A stretch of 64,000 bases of DNA from CBEULR01 sp965544035 (GTDB lineage: Bacteria; Bacillota; Desulfotomaculia; Desulfotomaculales; Desulforudaceae): positions 87,682 to 151,681 of the forward strand of contig CBEULR010000006.1 in assembly GCA_965544035.1 (NCBI GenBank). The letters are read 5' to 3'. The notes under the pieces were generated by a model that did not search any database, was not told the DNA's origin, and worked only from the letters and a program-made list of their open reading frames with translations. Both the position numbers and the translations under genes were made by a program. This document shows, piece by piece, positions 50,453-58,588 of the stretch (within the stretch, counting starts at the first letter, position 1; each line of letters begins with the position of its first letter).

Positions 50453-51636
50453 GTCGCTTCATCCTTTCTGACCAGCCCTGCCAGCAGCGAACCGCGGACG
50501 ATCACCCCGAGCAACTTCCCATCATCGCGCACCACCGCCACCGGGAAGCGGGAATCGGCCAGAACCGGTATGATTTCAGAGATCGAGGTTTCCGGTAAAG
50601 TACGTGGAACATCGGTGATAAGAATCCGTGAAAGGTCTTCGTCGTTTCGATCGGCGGCGGCTAGTGCATCGTCGGCCGTAACAATTCCGGCCAGCTTGCG
50701 GTCGCGGGTAAGCACAAAGAGGGAAGAAATACCTCTCTCCTTCATACGGCGCAGGGCCACCCGCGGGCCATCCTTCAGGGGCACGGCCTCCGCCGGTTTC
50801 ATCACGCCTTCGGCCGTCAGAACCCGCGTCATGTCCACGTCTTCGACGAAGCGCCGCACATACTCGTCGGCAGGCCGGGTCAGAATCTCCTCCGGTGTAC
50901 CGATCTGTACAATCACCCCGTCTTTCATCAGCGCAATCCGATCGCCCAGCTTGAGCGCCTCATCCAGGTCGTGCGTGACAAAAATGATGGTCTTGTTCAC
51001 CTGGCTCTGCAGTGTCAATAATTCGTCCTGCATATCCCGCCGGATCAGCGGATCCAGCGCGCTGAACGGCTCGTCCATCAGCAGAATGTCCGGATCTGAA
51101 ACCAATGCCCGGGCAAGTCCGACGCGCTGCTGCATGCCCCCGCTCAGGTTTCCGGGGTAACGGTCCTCCCAACCCTTCAGCCCCACCAGCTCAAGGGTTT
51201 CCCGCGCCTTCCGGAGGCGAACCTCACGGTCCACACCCTGGACCTCCAGTCCGAAGGCCACGTTGTCCGCCACCGTCCGGTGCGGGAACAGGGCAAACCG
51301 CTGGAAGACCATCCCCAGCCGCTTACGGCGGATTTCACGCAGCACACTCTCGTCTACTCTGGTGATGTCCTCACCATCCAGAATAATTCTCCCGCTGGTC
51401 GGTTCAATCAAGCGGTTGATACACCGGAGAAGGGTGGACTTCCCGCTTCCGGAGAGCCCCATCAGGACGAATATTTCCCCTTCATTGATTTCAAAGCTGA
51501 CGTTGTTGATTCCCACCGTCTGCTTGGTCTTCTTCAAAATTTCATCCTTACCGTAGCCTTCCCGAAGCATCTTCAGCGCCCTGTCGGGACGATCACCAAA
51601 GATTTTCACCAGGTTTTCCACCAAAATTTTTGCCAT
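50443..51636 (-). CDS. opuAA: Glycine betaine ABC transporter ATP-binding protein with CBS domains
   Basis: ATPase of the OpuA importer. Walker A is GLSGSGKST near residue 61, followed by Q-loop VFQRFALFPHRTVADN, signature LSGGMQQRVGLARAL, Walker B ILLMDEPFSALDPLIR and H-loop VTHDLDEAL. Two CBS domains occupy residues about 280-397 (VPLKDGPRVALRRMKERGIS; EIIPVLADSRFPVAVVRDDG), which sense ionic strength or nucleotides in OpuA systems. The ATG at 51636 follows GTGAGG and starts at MAKILVENL; the upstream frame extension overlaps the leader. It is controlled by the riboswitch and terminator upstream. Confidence 0.94.
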   Translation of the reverse strand: MAKILVENLVKIFGDRPDRALKMLREGYGKDEILKKTKQTVGINNVSFEINEGEIFVLMGLSGSGKSTLLRCINRLIEPTSGRIILDGEDITRVDESVLREIRRKRLGMVFQRFALFPHRTVADNVAFGLEVQGVDREVRLRKARETLELVGLKGWEDRYPGNLSGGMQQRVGLARALVSDPDILLMDEPFSALDPLIRRDMQDELLTLQSQVNKTIIFVTHDLDEALKLGDRIALMKDGVIVQIGTPEEILTRPADEYVRRFVEDVDMTRVLTAEGVMKPAEAVPLKDGPRVALRRMKERGISSLFVLTRDRKLAGIVTADDALAAADRNDEDLSRILITDVPRTLPETSISEIIPVLADSRFPVAVVRDDGKLLGVIVRGSLLAGLVRKDEATWN

Positions 51637-51668
51637 TACGCCGGCCTCACGCTCCCTTGCCATTGAAA

Positions 51669-51701
51669 TAAAAAGCAAACCCCGAGGGAGGCCTCAGGGT
51701 T
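51669..51701 (-). terminator. Expression-platform terminator of the opuA riboswitch
   Basis: Minus strand AACCCTGAGG, CCT, CCCTCGGGGTT followed by TGCTTTTTATTT, 29 bases downstream of the riboswitch core and 33 bases before the opuAA start. Confidence 0.85.
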
Positions 51702-51729
51702 CAATGCAAAGCCTATCCACCCCCTCTTC

Positions 51730-51850
51730 CCACGCTTACGAGGTTAGCTGACGGACTCGGACCGAAAGATAGCCCTACCCGCACATAGTGCAGGACTCGC
51801 CCCAATAAAACTGGTTCCCCCGTTCCCCTTTCGGAAAACTCAGCGCTCCA
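51730..51850 (-). ncRNA. Cyclic di-AMP (ydaO-yuaA type) riboswitch
   Basis: The leader RNA reads GAGCGCTGAGTTTTCCGAAA at its 5' side, then GGGGGAACCAGTTTTATTGG, GGCGAGTCC, GGGTAGGGC and, at its 3' side, TCCGAGTCCGTCAGCTAACC followed by TCGTAAGCG. These are the conserved blocks of the ydaO-yuaA class, which binds c-di-AMP and turns genes off when c-di-AMP is high. It is followed by an intrinsic terminator and the osmoprotectant importer opuA, a known target type for this class. Confidence 0.92.
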
Positions 51851-51878
51851 AGGGATATTTATTATTCAACTGGTTAAC

Positions 51879-51908
51879 ATTCTAACATGCGGCAAAATGC
51901 GGTGTCAA
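51879..51908 (-). promoter_or_regulatory. SigmaA promoter of the opuA leader
   Basis: Perfect TTGACA (51903-51908), 18-base spacer, TAGAAT (51879-51884) on the minus strand, starting transcription about 20-25 bases before the riboswitch. Confidence 0.8.
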
Positions 51909-52063
51909 ACCGCCCATATGTCGTCCGCATTGATGATTTCGCCAATTAAGTCAAATATGGGTGGAATTCCCTAGTGATGATCATTCGTATAAAAACAGGT
52001 ACGAATTGAAAACAATAGAGCAAACCGCATCAAAGACAAGAGTTTAAGGGAGGTGAATAGCAA

Positions 52064-52315
52064 ATGATGCACCAATACACCAATCTCAGCCAGGCCGAAA
52101 AACTGGCGATCACCGAGCTGTTGCGCCACGAAAACCTGTGTGCCAAGAAGTGTTCGGTTTACATGGAGCAGTGTCAGGATCCCCAGATCAAATCGGCCCT
52201 GGGGCAGATGCAGAATATCAAACAGCAGCACATCAGCACCTTGAGCAGTATGCTCCAACAGAGCGGCGCGCCGGGAACCGGAATGACCGGGACGGGCAGC
52301 ACGCAAATGATCTAA
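52064..52315 (+). CDS. Spore coat CotF-like protein
   Basis: An 83-residue helical protein of the CotF/ferritin-like spore coat type: YTNLSQAEKLAITELLRHEN, then CAKKCSVYMEQCQDPQIKSA, LGQMQNIKQQHISTLSSMLQ and a flexible Gly/Thr-rich tail. Three Cys may support cross-linking in the coat. GGGAGGTG precedes the ATG. It is followed 23 bases later by a second CotF-like gene. Such pairs are widespread in spore-forming Clostridia and are usually made late in the mother cell; I could not define a sporulation promoter with confidence. Confidence 0.82.
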   Translation: MMHQYTNLSQAEKLAITELLRHENLCAKKCSVYMEQCQDPQIKSALGQMQNIKQQHISTLSSMLQQSGAPGTGMTGTGSTQMI

Positions 52316-52338
52316 TTCCAAAAAGGAGGGCATCAAGG

Positions 52339-52686
52339 ATGATGAACAGGCTGGACGACAGAGACATTTTGACCGACTGTCTGGAAGATGCCAAGTGGGG
52401 TTCGTCAAGCTACCACATGGCGATCCTGGAAGCGGCTCATGAACCGGTCCGCAGTACGCTGTCCCGGTTGCACAACGACGAGTTGATGCTGCACAAAAAC
52501 ATTTTCGAAATGATGCACCAGCGCGGATTCTACCCGGTTGAACCGGCAACCCGCCCGACCGCCCAAACCCAAACCGCCTACCACCCCGAACAGGAATACC
52601 AGGCTTATGGAACGGGATACGGGCCACAGTCGATGCATCATACGTATCAGACAAACAATCCGGGGCCTACGTACCAGCAGAGGTAG
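52339..52686 (+). CDS. Spore coat protein, CotF family
   Basis: A 115-residue CotF-family protein: MMNRLDDRDILTDCLEDAKW, GSSSYHMAILEAAHEPVRST, LHNDELMLHKNIFEMMHQRG then a Gln/Tyr/Pro-rich tail (QTAYHPEQEYQAYGTGYG) typical of coat proteins. The ATG at 52339 follows AAAAGGAGGG; the same frame is open further upstream into the preceding gene but has no ribosome site there. It ends before a hairpin terminator (52699-52725). Confidence 0.85.
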   Translation: MMNRLDDRDILTDCLEDAKWGSSSYHMAILEAAHEPVRSTLSRLHNDELMLHKNIFEMMHQRGFYPVEPATRPTAQTQTAYHPEQEYQAYGTGYGPQSMHHTYQTNNPGPTYQQR

Positions 52687-52698
52687 AATGCACAACCA

Positions 52699-52725
52699 GA
52701 CTTTGCGGCCTAGGGCTGCGAAGTC
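52699..52725 (+). terminator. Probable terminator of the cotF pair
   Basis: GACTTTGCGGCC, TAG, GGCTGCGAAGTC (two G-U pairs), then TTCTATTGTC. The T-tract is imperfect. Confidence 0.6.
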
Positions 52726-52753
52726 TTCTATTGTCTAAGGAGTGATTTTCGAC

Positions 52754-54022
52754 ATGCCCGAGCAGCAGAGTCTTTTCCGCACCTTTGCGGGATATACCGC
52801 GTTGCTGGCCAATCCCCGGACGACGGTCGAGGTGGTCACGCGGGCGCTGAAGACCGCCGTTGTTGAAGGAAAGGTCAGCCATATCAGCATCCCGAAAGAC
52901 TTATTCACTGCCGCCGCCCCCGTCACTGTTCGTCCCCCGGAACCCTACCTGTTCACACGGCCGGCTTCGGACCCAGCGGTTGTCGATGGTGTGGTGCCGA
53001 TCCTGAACGAGGCCTGCCGTCCGGTCATCCTGGCCGGGCGCGGCGCCCGCGGTTTCACACGTGAACTAATCGCGCTCGCTGAAAAGTGGGGGGCCGGGAT
53101 CATCCATACCATGCCGGCCACCGGCATCGTTCCCTGTTCTCACCCTCTGGCTCTCGGCAGCCTGGGTCTGGCCGGCAAGGGATCGGCGGCGAATGCTCTC
53201 GCCCGGGCCGACCTGTGCCTGGTGATCGGAGCCACATGGTGGCCTGCGGAGCACGCGCCCCGCTCACTGCCGGTGGTCCAGATCGACCTCGATCCGGCGA
53301 ACATTGGTACCCAGACCCCGGTCCGTTACGGGATTGTCGGCCATCTCGGCAGCATACTCCCCCGACTCGCCACCCTGCTTCCGAAGGCCACCCGCACGGG
53401 CTGGCTCAGCGAGCTCGGCCGTCTCCGCAATGAATGGCGGGAGCGGATAAATGCCGAAACCGAGTGCACAGGACCACCCATCCGGCCGCAGTTTCTGGTA
53501 TCCACACTGCAGCAGGTTGTTGACCCCGATGCCATGATCGTACTGGACGTGGGTGATCACTTTGTCTGGTTCGCCCGCGTTTACGAGGCTCGCCGGGAGG
53601 AAGTGCTGGTCTCCGGTCGCTGGCGTTCGATGGGATTCGCCCTGCCGGCGGCCATAACCGCGCAAATACTGCAGCCGAACCGCCAGGTGGTGGTCTTCAC
53701 CGGCGACGGCGGTTTCGGCATGGCCATGCCCGAACTGGCTACGGCCGTTCAGTACAATCTGCCGATCACTATTGTGGTGGACAACAACCGCACCCTCAGT
53801 ATGGAAAAAGGACGGATGGTCGTCGGGAACTTCCGTCCGGTCGGCGTCGACCTGCACAATCCAAATTTTGCGGATTATGCCCGTTCGGTAGGATGCCTCG
53901 GATTCCGGGTGGAACAGCCGTCCGACCTTGCCGGACGACTGCGGGAAGCGCTGGACGCAAATGCTCCGGCTCTGGTCGATGTCCTCACCGCACACGCCAT
54001 TCCGCCCGGCACCAAATACTAA
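52754..54022 (+). CDS. TPP-dependent enzyme of the acetolactate synthase/pyruvate oxidase type, N-terminal domain missing (possible gene remnant)
   Basis: 423 residues that begin inside the end of the N-terminal PYR domain (EQQSLFRTFAGYTALLANP), then SHISIPKDL, a complete central domain (RPVILAGRGARGF; VVQIDLDPANIG) and a complete TPP-pyrophosphate domain (VLDVGDHFVWFAR; MGFALPAAI; VVVFTGDGGFGM with the metal-binding Asp, VVDNNRTLSM). Family members are about 540-600 residues; roughly the first 120, including the catalytic Glu of the PYR domain, are absent and do not appear in another frame because CotF genes occupy that space. AAGGAG lies upstream, so it may still be translated. Either a deletion remnant or a regulatory-type partner protein. 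Confidence 0.8.
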   Translation: MPEQQSLFRTFAGYTALLANPRTTVEVVTRALKTAVVEGKVSHISIPKDLFTAAAPVTVRPPEPYLFTRPASDPAVVDGVVPILNEACRPVILAGRGARGFTRELIALAEKWGAGIIHTMPATGIVPCSHPLALGSLGLAGKGSAANALARADLCLVIGATWWPAEHAPRSLPVVQIDLDPANIGTQTPVRYGIVGHLGSILPRLATLLPKATRTGWLSELGRLRNEWRERINAETECTGPPIRPQFLVSTLQQVVDPDAMIVLDVGDHFVWFARVYEARREEVLVSGRWRSMGFALPAAITAQILQPNRQVVVFTGDGGFGMAMPELATAVQYNLPITIVVDNNRTLSMEKGRMVVGNFRPVGVDLHNPNFADYARSVGCLGFRVEQPSDLAGRLREALDANAPALVDVLTAHAIPPGTKY

Positions 54023-54104
54023 AGATAATACACCGCCTGAAGGAATAATGAAAGAAAGGGCGAACATAACACTCCATGCCAAATTAAGGGGAGGATAGGC
54101 CCGG

Positions 54105-55454
54105 GTGTCTACACAAAAATCCATACTCAACAGATGGAAGGAGGGTCTTTCCCCCCAGCAGTTCCTCCTGTTAGGGTTCATTCTGACCATAGCCGTCGGT
54201 ACGGTTATCCTCAGCCTCCCCATTTCCCGTGCGCCCGGTTCCGAACCGGATTTCCTGGCCGCCCTTTTTACGGCGACTTCGGCCACCTGTGTCACCGGTC
54301 TGGTGGTCGTCGATACCGGCACCTATTGGTCCACCTTCGGCCACGTGGTGATTATGTGTCTGATCCAGCTCGGCGGCCTTGGCTTTATGGCTATGGCCAC
54401 ACTGGTCATGATCATATTGGGCCGAAAGATCGGGCTGCGGCAGCGCATCGTAATCCAGCAGTCGATCAATCAGACCCAGATCGGCGGGATCATTCGCTTG
54501 GTGAAGCAGATCCTGCTGGTCACGGTAATCGTGGAGGGGATATTCGCCGCCATCCTGGCCGCCCGGTTCGCCGTCGAATTCGGTCTGGGACGGGGCATCT
54601 GGATGGGCATCTTTCATTCCGTATCCGCCTTTAACAATGCGGGCTTTGATCTCTTCGGCGGTTTCCGGTCCCTGACCGCTTACCCCGAGGACGTGATCGT
54701 CAGCCTGGGGATAATCATTCCGGTAATCATCGGCGGGCTGGGCTTTGTGGTCATCGCCGACATATACCAGCGGCGGCACTTCCGGCTGTTTTCCCTGCAC
54801 AGCAAGGTAGTCCTGGTCGGAACCGGCCTGTTGATTCTTTTCGGCACGCTGGCCATACTGCTGCTGGAATTCAACCGGGCACTCGCCGATCTAACCATTC
54901 AGGGGAAGATCCTGGCCGCCTTCTTCCAGGCGGTAACGCCCCGTTCGGCCGGCTTCACCACCATTACTATGGATTCCTACCAGTCAGCCACGCAGTTCCT
55001 CACCACCGGACTGATGTTTATCGGAGGCGGACCGAACTCGGTTACCGGCGGTATCAAGGTAACCGCCCTTGTCGTCCTGATCCTGACCATCGTCGCCCTC
55101 TATCGCGGCAGTGAGGATGTTGAGGTGTTCAATCGCCGCATCCCCCGCTTCCTGGTCTATAAGGCTCTGGCCGTAGTGTTCATGATGCTGGCTCTGCTCT
55201 TCACAGCCACTCTGATCCTTTTGGTAACCGAAAAAGCCGGTTTTCTGACCACCCTCTTCGAGGCCACCTCGGCGCTCGGCATCGTCGGCCTTTCCCTGGG
55301 ACTCACTCCTGATCTGTCGCCCATCGGACGCCTGGTACTGATCATCTGTATGATCATCGGCCGCGTAGGACCGCTGACCTTCGCCCTTGCGCTGGGCCGG
55401 CAGAAACAGCGTCCGAAGCTAAAGCATCCCGAGGAAACGATTATCATCGGCTAA
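54105..55454 (+). CDS. Potassium transporter, KtrB/TrkH family
   Basis: Sodium-coupled K+ channel-like transporter of 449 residues. Four membrane-pore-membrane repeats are recognisable: filter-like TSATCVTGLVVVDTGTYW near residue 57, HSVSAFNNAGFDLF near 170, QAVTPRSAGFTTI near 278 and EATSALGIVGLSLGL near 389, with about eight to ten flanking hydrophobic helices. A GTG start follows GGGGAGGA. No KtrA/TrkA RCK partner is adjacent. Because c-di-AMP controls K+ uptake in Gram-positive bacteria, its closeness to the c-di-AMP-regulated opuA genes is suggestive. A terminator follows at 55474-55504. Confidence 0.93.
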   Translation: MSTQKSILNRWKEGLSPQQFLLLGFILTIAVGTVILSLPISRAPGSEPDFLAALFTATSATCVTGLVVVDTGTYWSTFGHVVIMCLIQLGGLGFMAMATLVMIILGRKIGLRQRIVIQQSINQTQIGGIIRLVKQILLVTVIVEGIFAAILAARFAVEFGLGRGIWMGIFHSVSAFNNAGFDLFGGFRSLTAYPEDVIVSLGIIIPVIIGGLGFVVIADIYQRRHFRLFSLHSKVVLVGTGLLILFGTLAILLLEFNRALADLTIQGKILAAFFQAVTPRSAGFTTITMDSYQSATQFLTTGLMFIGGGPNSVTGGIKVTALVVLILTIVALYRGSEDVEVFNRRIPRFLVYKALAVVFMMLALLFTATLILLVTEKAGFLTTLFEATSALGIVGLSLGLTPDLSPIGRLVLIICMIIGRVGPLTFALALGRQKQRPKLKHPEETIIIG

Positions 55455-55473
55455 ACCGCTTGGAGAACAATAG

Positions 55474-55504
55474 GACAGGCTTGGCAGGGAATGCCAAGCC
55501 TGTC
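55474..55504. terminator. Bidirectional terminator between convergent genes
   Basis: GACAGGCTTGGCA, GGGAA, TGCCAAGCCTGTC, a perfect 13-bp stem. TTCATCG follows on the plus strand. Confidence 0.85.
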
Positions 55505-55544
55505 TTCATCGTTCGGAATACCATTATCGTCGTTCAGCGGTGAT

Positions 55545-56018
55545 TCAGCGTTTCACTATCGGCAAACGCACTTCGGTTTCCAGTTCGGACGCCGGAACCG
55601 ATCCGGGTTCGTTGATGTACACCTCTTCCGCGGGACCGTCCAGCCGGTAACCGTTGCTGAACATGAACCTGATCAGACCCTGCAGGGTGTTGCTGATGGT
55701 CTCATAGAACCCGGTGTGGAGAACGCACATCATCTCGCGCTCCGGGATTTCCTTTACCCCGGGGGTCGTCTCGGTGTGCGGGAAAGGCGCCAGCCCCGCC
55801 GCCTTTACGGGAATGTGCACTTCCCACTCCAGCAGTTCCGCGGGCACAATCGGGCTGCTCACAAACACCGTGTAGGGGAGTCCGGCCGATTCGTATCCAT
55901 TCTCCTTCATCCAAAGACGGAGTTCTTCAATGGTTTGGGGAATCTCACTGTATGGTGCCTTACGCCTTAGGTAGGCCACCTTTTTCGCCCTGCTTTTCTT
56001 AAGCCTTACCGTTTCCAC
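55545..56018 (-). CDS. GyrI-like small-molecule-binding domain protein
   Basis: Effector-binding domain of the AraC-E/GyrI type, which binds small molecules or toxins. The two SHS2-like repeats are visible: KVAYLRRKAPYSEIPQTIEELRLWM with GLPYTVFVSSPIVPAELLEWEVHIPV, then MMCVLHTGFYETISNTLQGLIRFM with YINEPGSVPASELETEVRLPI. No DNA-binding domain is attached. The GTG at 56018 after GGAGGAGG gives 157 residues, the size of stand-alone GyrI-like proteins; a frame extension to 56114 lacks a ribosome site. Confidence 0.82.
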   Translation of the reverse strand: METVRLKKSRAKKVAYLRRKAPYSEIPQTIEELRLWMKENGYESAGLPYTVFVSSPIVPAELLEWEVHIPVKAAGLAPFPHTETTPGVKEIPEREMMCVLHTGFYETISNTLQGLIRFMFSNGYRLDGPAEEVYINEPGSVPASELETEVRLPIVKR

Positions 56019-56135
56019 TATGCACCAAACCTCCTCCGCCTGACCAATTCGACAATACGACGCCAACTCCTCCCGCGCATTTACGTCCGCCGGAATCAGA
56101 CGGCAGGCCGGCACGGCTCCACTTCCCGGTTCAAG

Positions 56136-56678
56136 TTAGTAGTTTTCCACAAAAACCTCAAAGTAGGCCTGGGGGTGTGCGCAAGCCGGGCACTTTTCGG
56201 GCGCCTCGTCACCCTCGTGCAGATAACCGCAGTTACCGCATTTCCAGACAATTGGTTTTTCCTTCTTGAAAACCCGTCCTTCTTCAATGTTTTTCAACAA
56301 GGCCTTGTACCGTTCCTCGTGCATAACTTCGGCCTTCGCGATGTTCTCCAGAGTTTTGGCGATTTCCTCAAAACCCTCTTCGCGAGCGGTCTGGGCAAAC
56401 TCCTTGTACATGGTCGTCCATTCGTGATTCTCGCCCTCAATAGCCGCCTTCAAGTTGCTCACCGTGTCCTTGATTCCGCCGCCTTCAAGCAGTTTGAACA
56501 GCGTCTTGGCGTGGGCCCGTTCGTGGTTGGCGGTTTCCTCAAAGATGGCGGCGATTTGCTGGTACCCATCCTTCCTCGCCTGACCGGCCCAATAGCTGTA
56601 CTTGTTGCGGGCCATCGATTCACCGGCAAAGGCTGTCTTAAGATTAGCTTCAGTCTTAGTTCCGCGTAAGGATTTCAT
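56136..56678 (-). CDS. Rubrerythrin
   Basis: Non-haem diiron peroxidase protecting anaerobes from H2O2. The 180 residues have a four-helix bundle with the diiron ligands in FAGESMARNKYSYWA, FEETANHERAHAK, EGENHEWTTMYKEF and AKAEVMHEERYKAL. The C-terminal rubredoxin domain follows (WKCGNCGYLHEG and CPACAHPQAYF), with four Cys for iron. The ATG at 56678 follows GAGGAGGGG. An 8-bp inverted repeat upstream (56703-56730) could be an operator. The gene is followed by the GyrI-like gene on the same strand. Confidence 0.95.
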   Translation of the reverse strand: MKSLRGTKTEANLKTAFAGESMARNKYSYWAGQARKDGYQQIAAIFEETANHERAHAKTLFKLLEGGGIKDTVSNLKAAIEGENHEWTTMYKEFAQTAREEGFEEIAKTLENIAKAEVMHEERYKALLKNIEEGRVFKKEKPIVWKCGNCGYLHEGDEAPEKCPACAHPQAYFEVFVENY

Positions 56679-56702
56679 AAGACCCCTCCTCATTCTCTTA
56701 TT

Positions 56703-56730
56703 TTAGGAAAACTTCGACTATGTTTCCTAA
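56703..56730. promoter_or_regulatory. Inverted repeat upstream of rubrerythrin gene
   Basis: TTAGGAAA (56703-56710) and TTTCCTAA (56723-56730), perfect 8-bp arms around 12 bases, overlapping the stop of the upstream gene. It is a candidate repressor site or a weak hairpin; it does not match the PerR consensus that I know. Confidence 0.35.
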
Positions 56731-57242
56731 TAACGTTGTCCAGAACATGTTATATGGCCGTCCAACTGGGTGTCAATCGGGTACACCAGCTGATTCGGAC
56801 CAAGTTCATTCGGTTCAATGCTGTAGGTCGTCTTAATCGCCAGGGGGTTGTTAAAGATGTCCCGATAGGACACCTTGACCTGTATGTCTTCGGGACGGTC
56901 AATACCACACCGCCGGTCACGCAAAGTTATGTCGACCTTTTCCCCGGCACCCAGAAAAGCAATGTGCTCCCGGCAGTCGTCCCGGCCGCGGCAGATGATA
57001 TCAACATCCATGGCGGCACCCGGCCCGACATTCCGCAGGACAATCCGCGGGAAGCAGGCATCATCCCTGCTGTAAACCTTCAGAATCGGATACAGCAGGG
57101 GCCGGAAATTAGCGATCCTGGACTCGTACATTTCCCTGGCCATAGCCCGGGACGCCCGCATAGAAAACAGAGTGATCACAGCCAGCGTGGCTGCGGCGAA
57201 GGCAGAGATCCCCGTTAACACCATTTGGAAATTGAGATCCAT
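56727..57242 (-). CDS. Hypothetical membrane-anchored protein
   Basis: A 171-residue protein with one N-terminal membrane helix (LNFQMVLTGISAFAAATLAVITLF, residues 2-25), a short basic linker and a C-terminal beta-rich domain facing the cytoplasm or exterior. LRNVGPGAAMDVDII and KVDITLRDRRCGI within it resemble CARDB/Ig-like strands. The ATG at 57242 follows GAAGGGGGG. It has no known function. Similar one-helix plus beta-sandwich proteins are common near envelope genes. It is upstream of the rubrerythrin gene on the same strand. Confidence 0.7.
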   Translation of the reverse strand: MDLNFQMVLTGISAFAAATLAVITLFSMRASRAMAREMYESRIANFRPLLYPILKVYSRDDACFPRIVLRNVGPGAAMDVDIICRGRDDCREHIAFLGAGEKVDITLRDRRCGIDRPEDIQVKVSYRDIFNNPLAIKTTYSIEPNELGPNQLVYPIDTQLDGHITCSGQRY

Positions 57243-57382
57243 TAAGGCCCCCCTTCGGATATTATCACTCCACATTCTTTCCCCCGGGACGCCGTTTTAC
57301 CCGTCCTGCAACCCTGCCGTCTTTTGTCGGGTCTCGGTGGTAATGTTATGATCTAAAAGAGGGTACACTTGTTGAGGGGGAT

Positions 57383-58462
57383 TTGGCATTGTCGTATCTG
57401 CTCACACACTTTCCATCCCGTCTGCTTCTAGTCGGGAAATTCGTGACGCGGGTCTTTCCCGCCGTCGAAACCGAACTTGATTACTGGCGGGCAAAGGCGG
57501 CCACGGGCACGCACCGTGAACTGGTCAGACAGGCCCACGCCAGTATCCGCCACAAGCGGTTCCACGCTCAGGGTGGAAGTGTGTACGCGCTGGCCTACGG
57601 AAGATTCAACCGCGATCTGGTGCGTCTGATCGTTGCCCTGCAAACGATCAGTGATTACCTCGATAACCTGTGTGACCGGGCGGGCTGTCTTGATCAGGAG
57701 GCCTTCCGCCGTCTCCACGAATCAATGCTGGTCGCCGTCGACCCCAAGCGGGAATCGGCCGATTTTTACGATCACTATCCGTACCACGCCGACGGTGGTT
57801 ATCTGGACGCATTGGTCGAACAATGCCGCCGAATACTGCAGACCCTTCCATCCTATGATACGGTGAAGGCCGACGTCGTCCGTCTCGTCGGCCTTTATTC
57901 CGATCTTCAGGTCTTCAAACACACCCACCTCAGCGACCGTGAACCGCTGCTGACCGCCTGGTTCGAACGTTACCGCCCTTCGCACCCCGGTCTTTACTGG
58001 TGGGAATTCGCCGCCGCCACCGGTTCCACCCTTGGAATGTTCGCGCTCTTCGCCGCCGCCTCCCGCCCCCAGCTGACGGATGCCGAGGTGGAACAGCTCA
58101 GCAAGGCCTATTTCCCTTGGGTATGCGGCCTGCACATTCTGTTGGATTACTTTATCGATCAGGAAGAAGACCGTATGGGCGGTGATCTGAACTTTATAAG
58201 CTACTACCGTGACGTCCGGCACTGCCGCGATCGACTGCTCCTCTTTGTCCGCCGGTCGCTCGAAAGCGTCTCCGCTCTCCCCCGCCCACATTTCCACCGC
58301 ACGGTGGTCAAAGGACTTCTGGCACTATATCTTTCCGACCCGAAGGTCAACCGGCAAAAGCTCGGCTGGGTTGCCCGGGATCTGATCAACGCCTCCGGCT
58401 ATGACACCCGGATTCTATACAGCTTCTGCCGCCTGCTGCGACGTGCCCGGATAATCGGATAG
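57383..58462 (+). CDS. ytpB: Tetraprenyl-beta-curcumene synthase-like terpene cyclase (DUF2600/YtpB)
   Basis: Family of B. subtilis YtpB, which cyclises a C35 prenyl diphosphate to tetraprenyl-beta-curcumene, a precursor of spore-associated sesquarterpenes. The 359 all-helical residues contain TISDYLDNLCDRAG near residue 88, FDHYPYH-like HYPYHADGGYLDALV, LHILLDYFIDQEEDRMGGDL near 250 and YYRDVRHCRDRLLLFVRRSL, matching the DUF2600 family. The TTG at 57383 or 57389 is the start, after GAGGGGGA. No prenyltransferase gene is adjacent. Product identity is inferred from the family. Confidence 0.88.
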   Translation: MALSYLLTHFPSRLLLVGKFVTRVFPAVETELDYWRAKAATGTHRELVRQAHASIRHKRFHAQGGSVYALAYGRFNRDLVRLIVALQTISDYLDNLCDRAGCLDQEAFRRLHESMLVAVDPKRESADFYDHYPYHADGGYLDALVEQCRRILQTLPSYDTVKADVVRLVGLYSDLQVFKHTHLSDREPLLTAWFERYRPSHPGLYWWEFAAATGSTLGMFALFAAASRPQLTDAEVEQLSKAYFPWVCGLHILLDYFIDQEEDRMGGDLNFISYYRDVRHCRDRLLLFVRRSLESVSALPRPHFHRTVVKGLLALYLSDPKVNRQKLGWVARDLINASGYDTRILYSFCRLLRRARIIG

Positions 58463-58588
58463 TAGAAAACACCCAAATCGTCAACTGGACGACAGACATA
58501 GGTCGGAACCAATGCCATAATACATTGAGAAGCGGTATTGCGAGCGGGTTTCTGTAGTACGCAAACACAGTTCATAGGAGTGAAGTCC

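Noticed and set aside
52138..52338. A longer CotF-type protein starting at 52138
   Set aside because: The upstream part overlaps the first cotF gene in another frame and has no ribosome site; AAAAGGAGGG before 52339 fixes the start.
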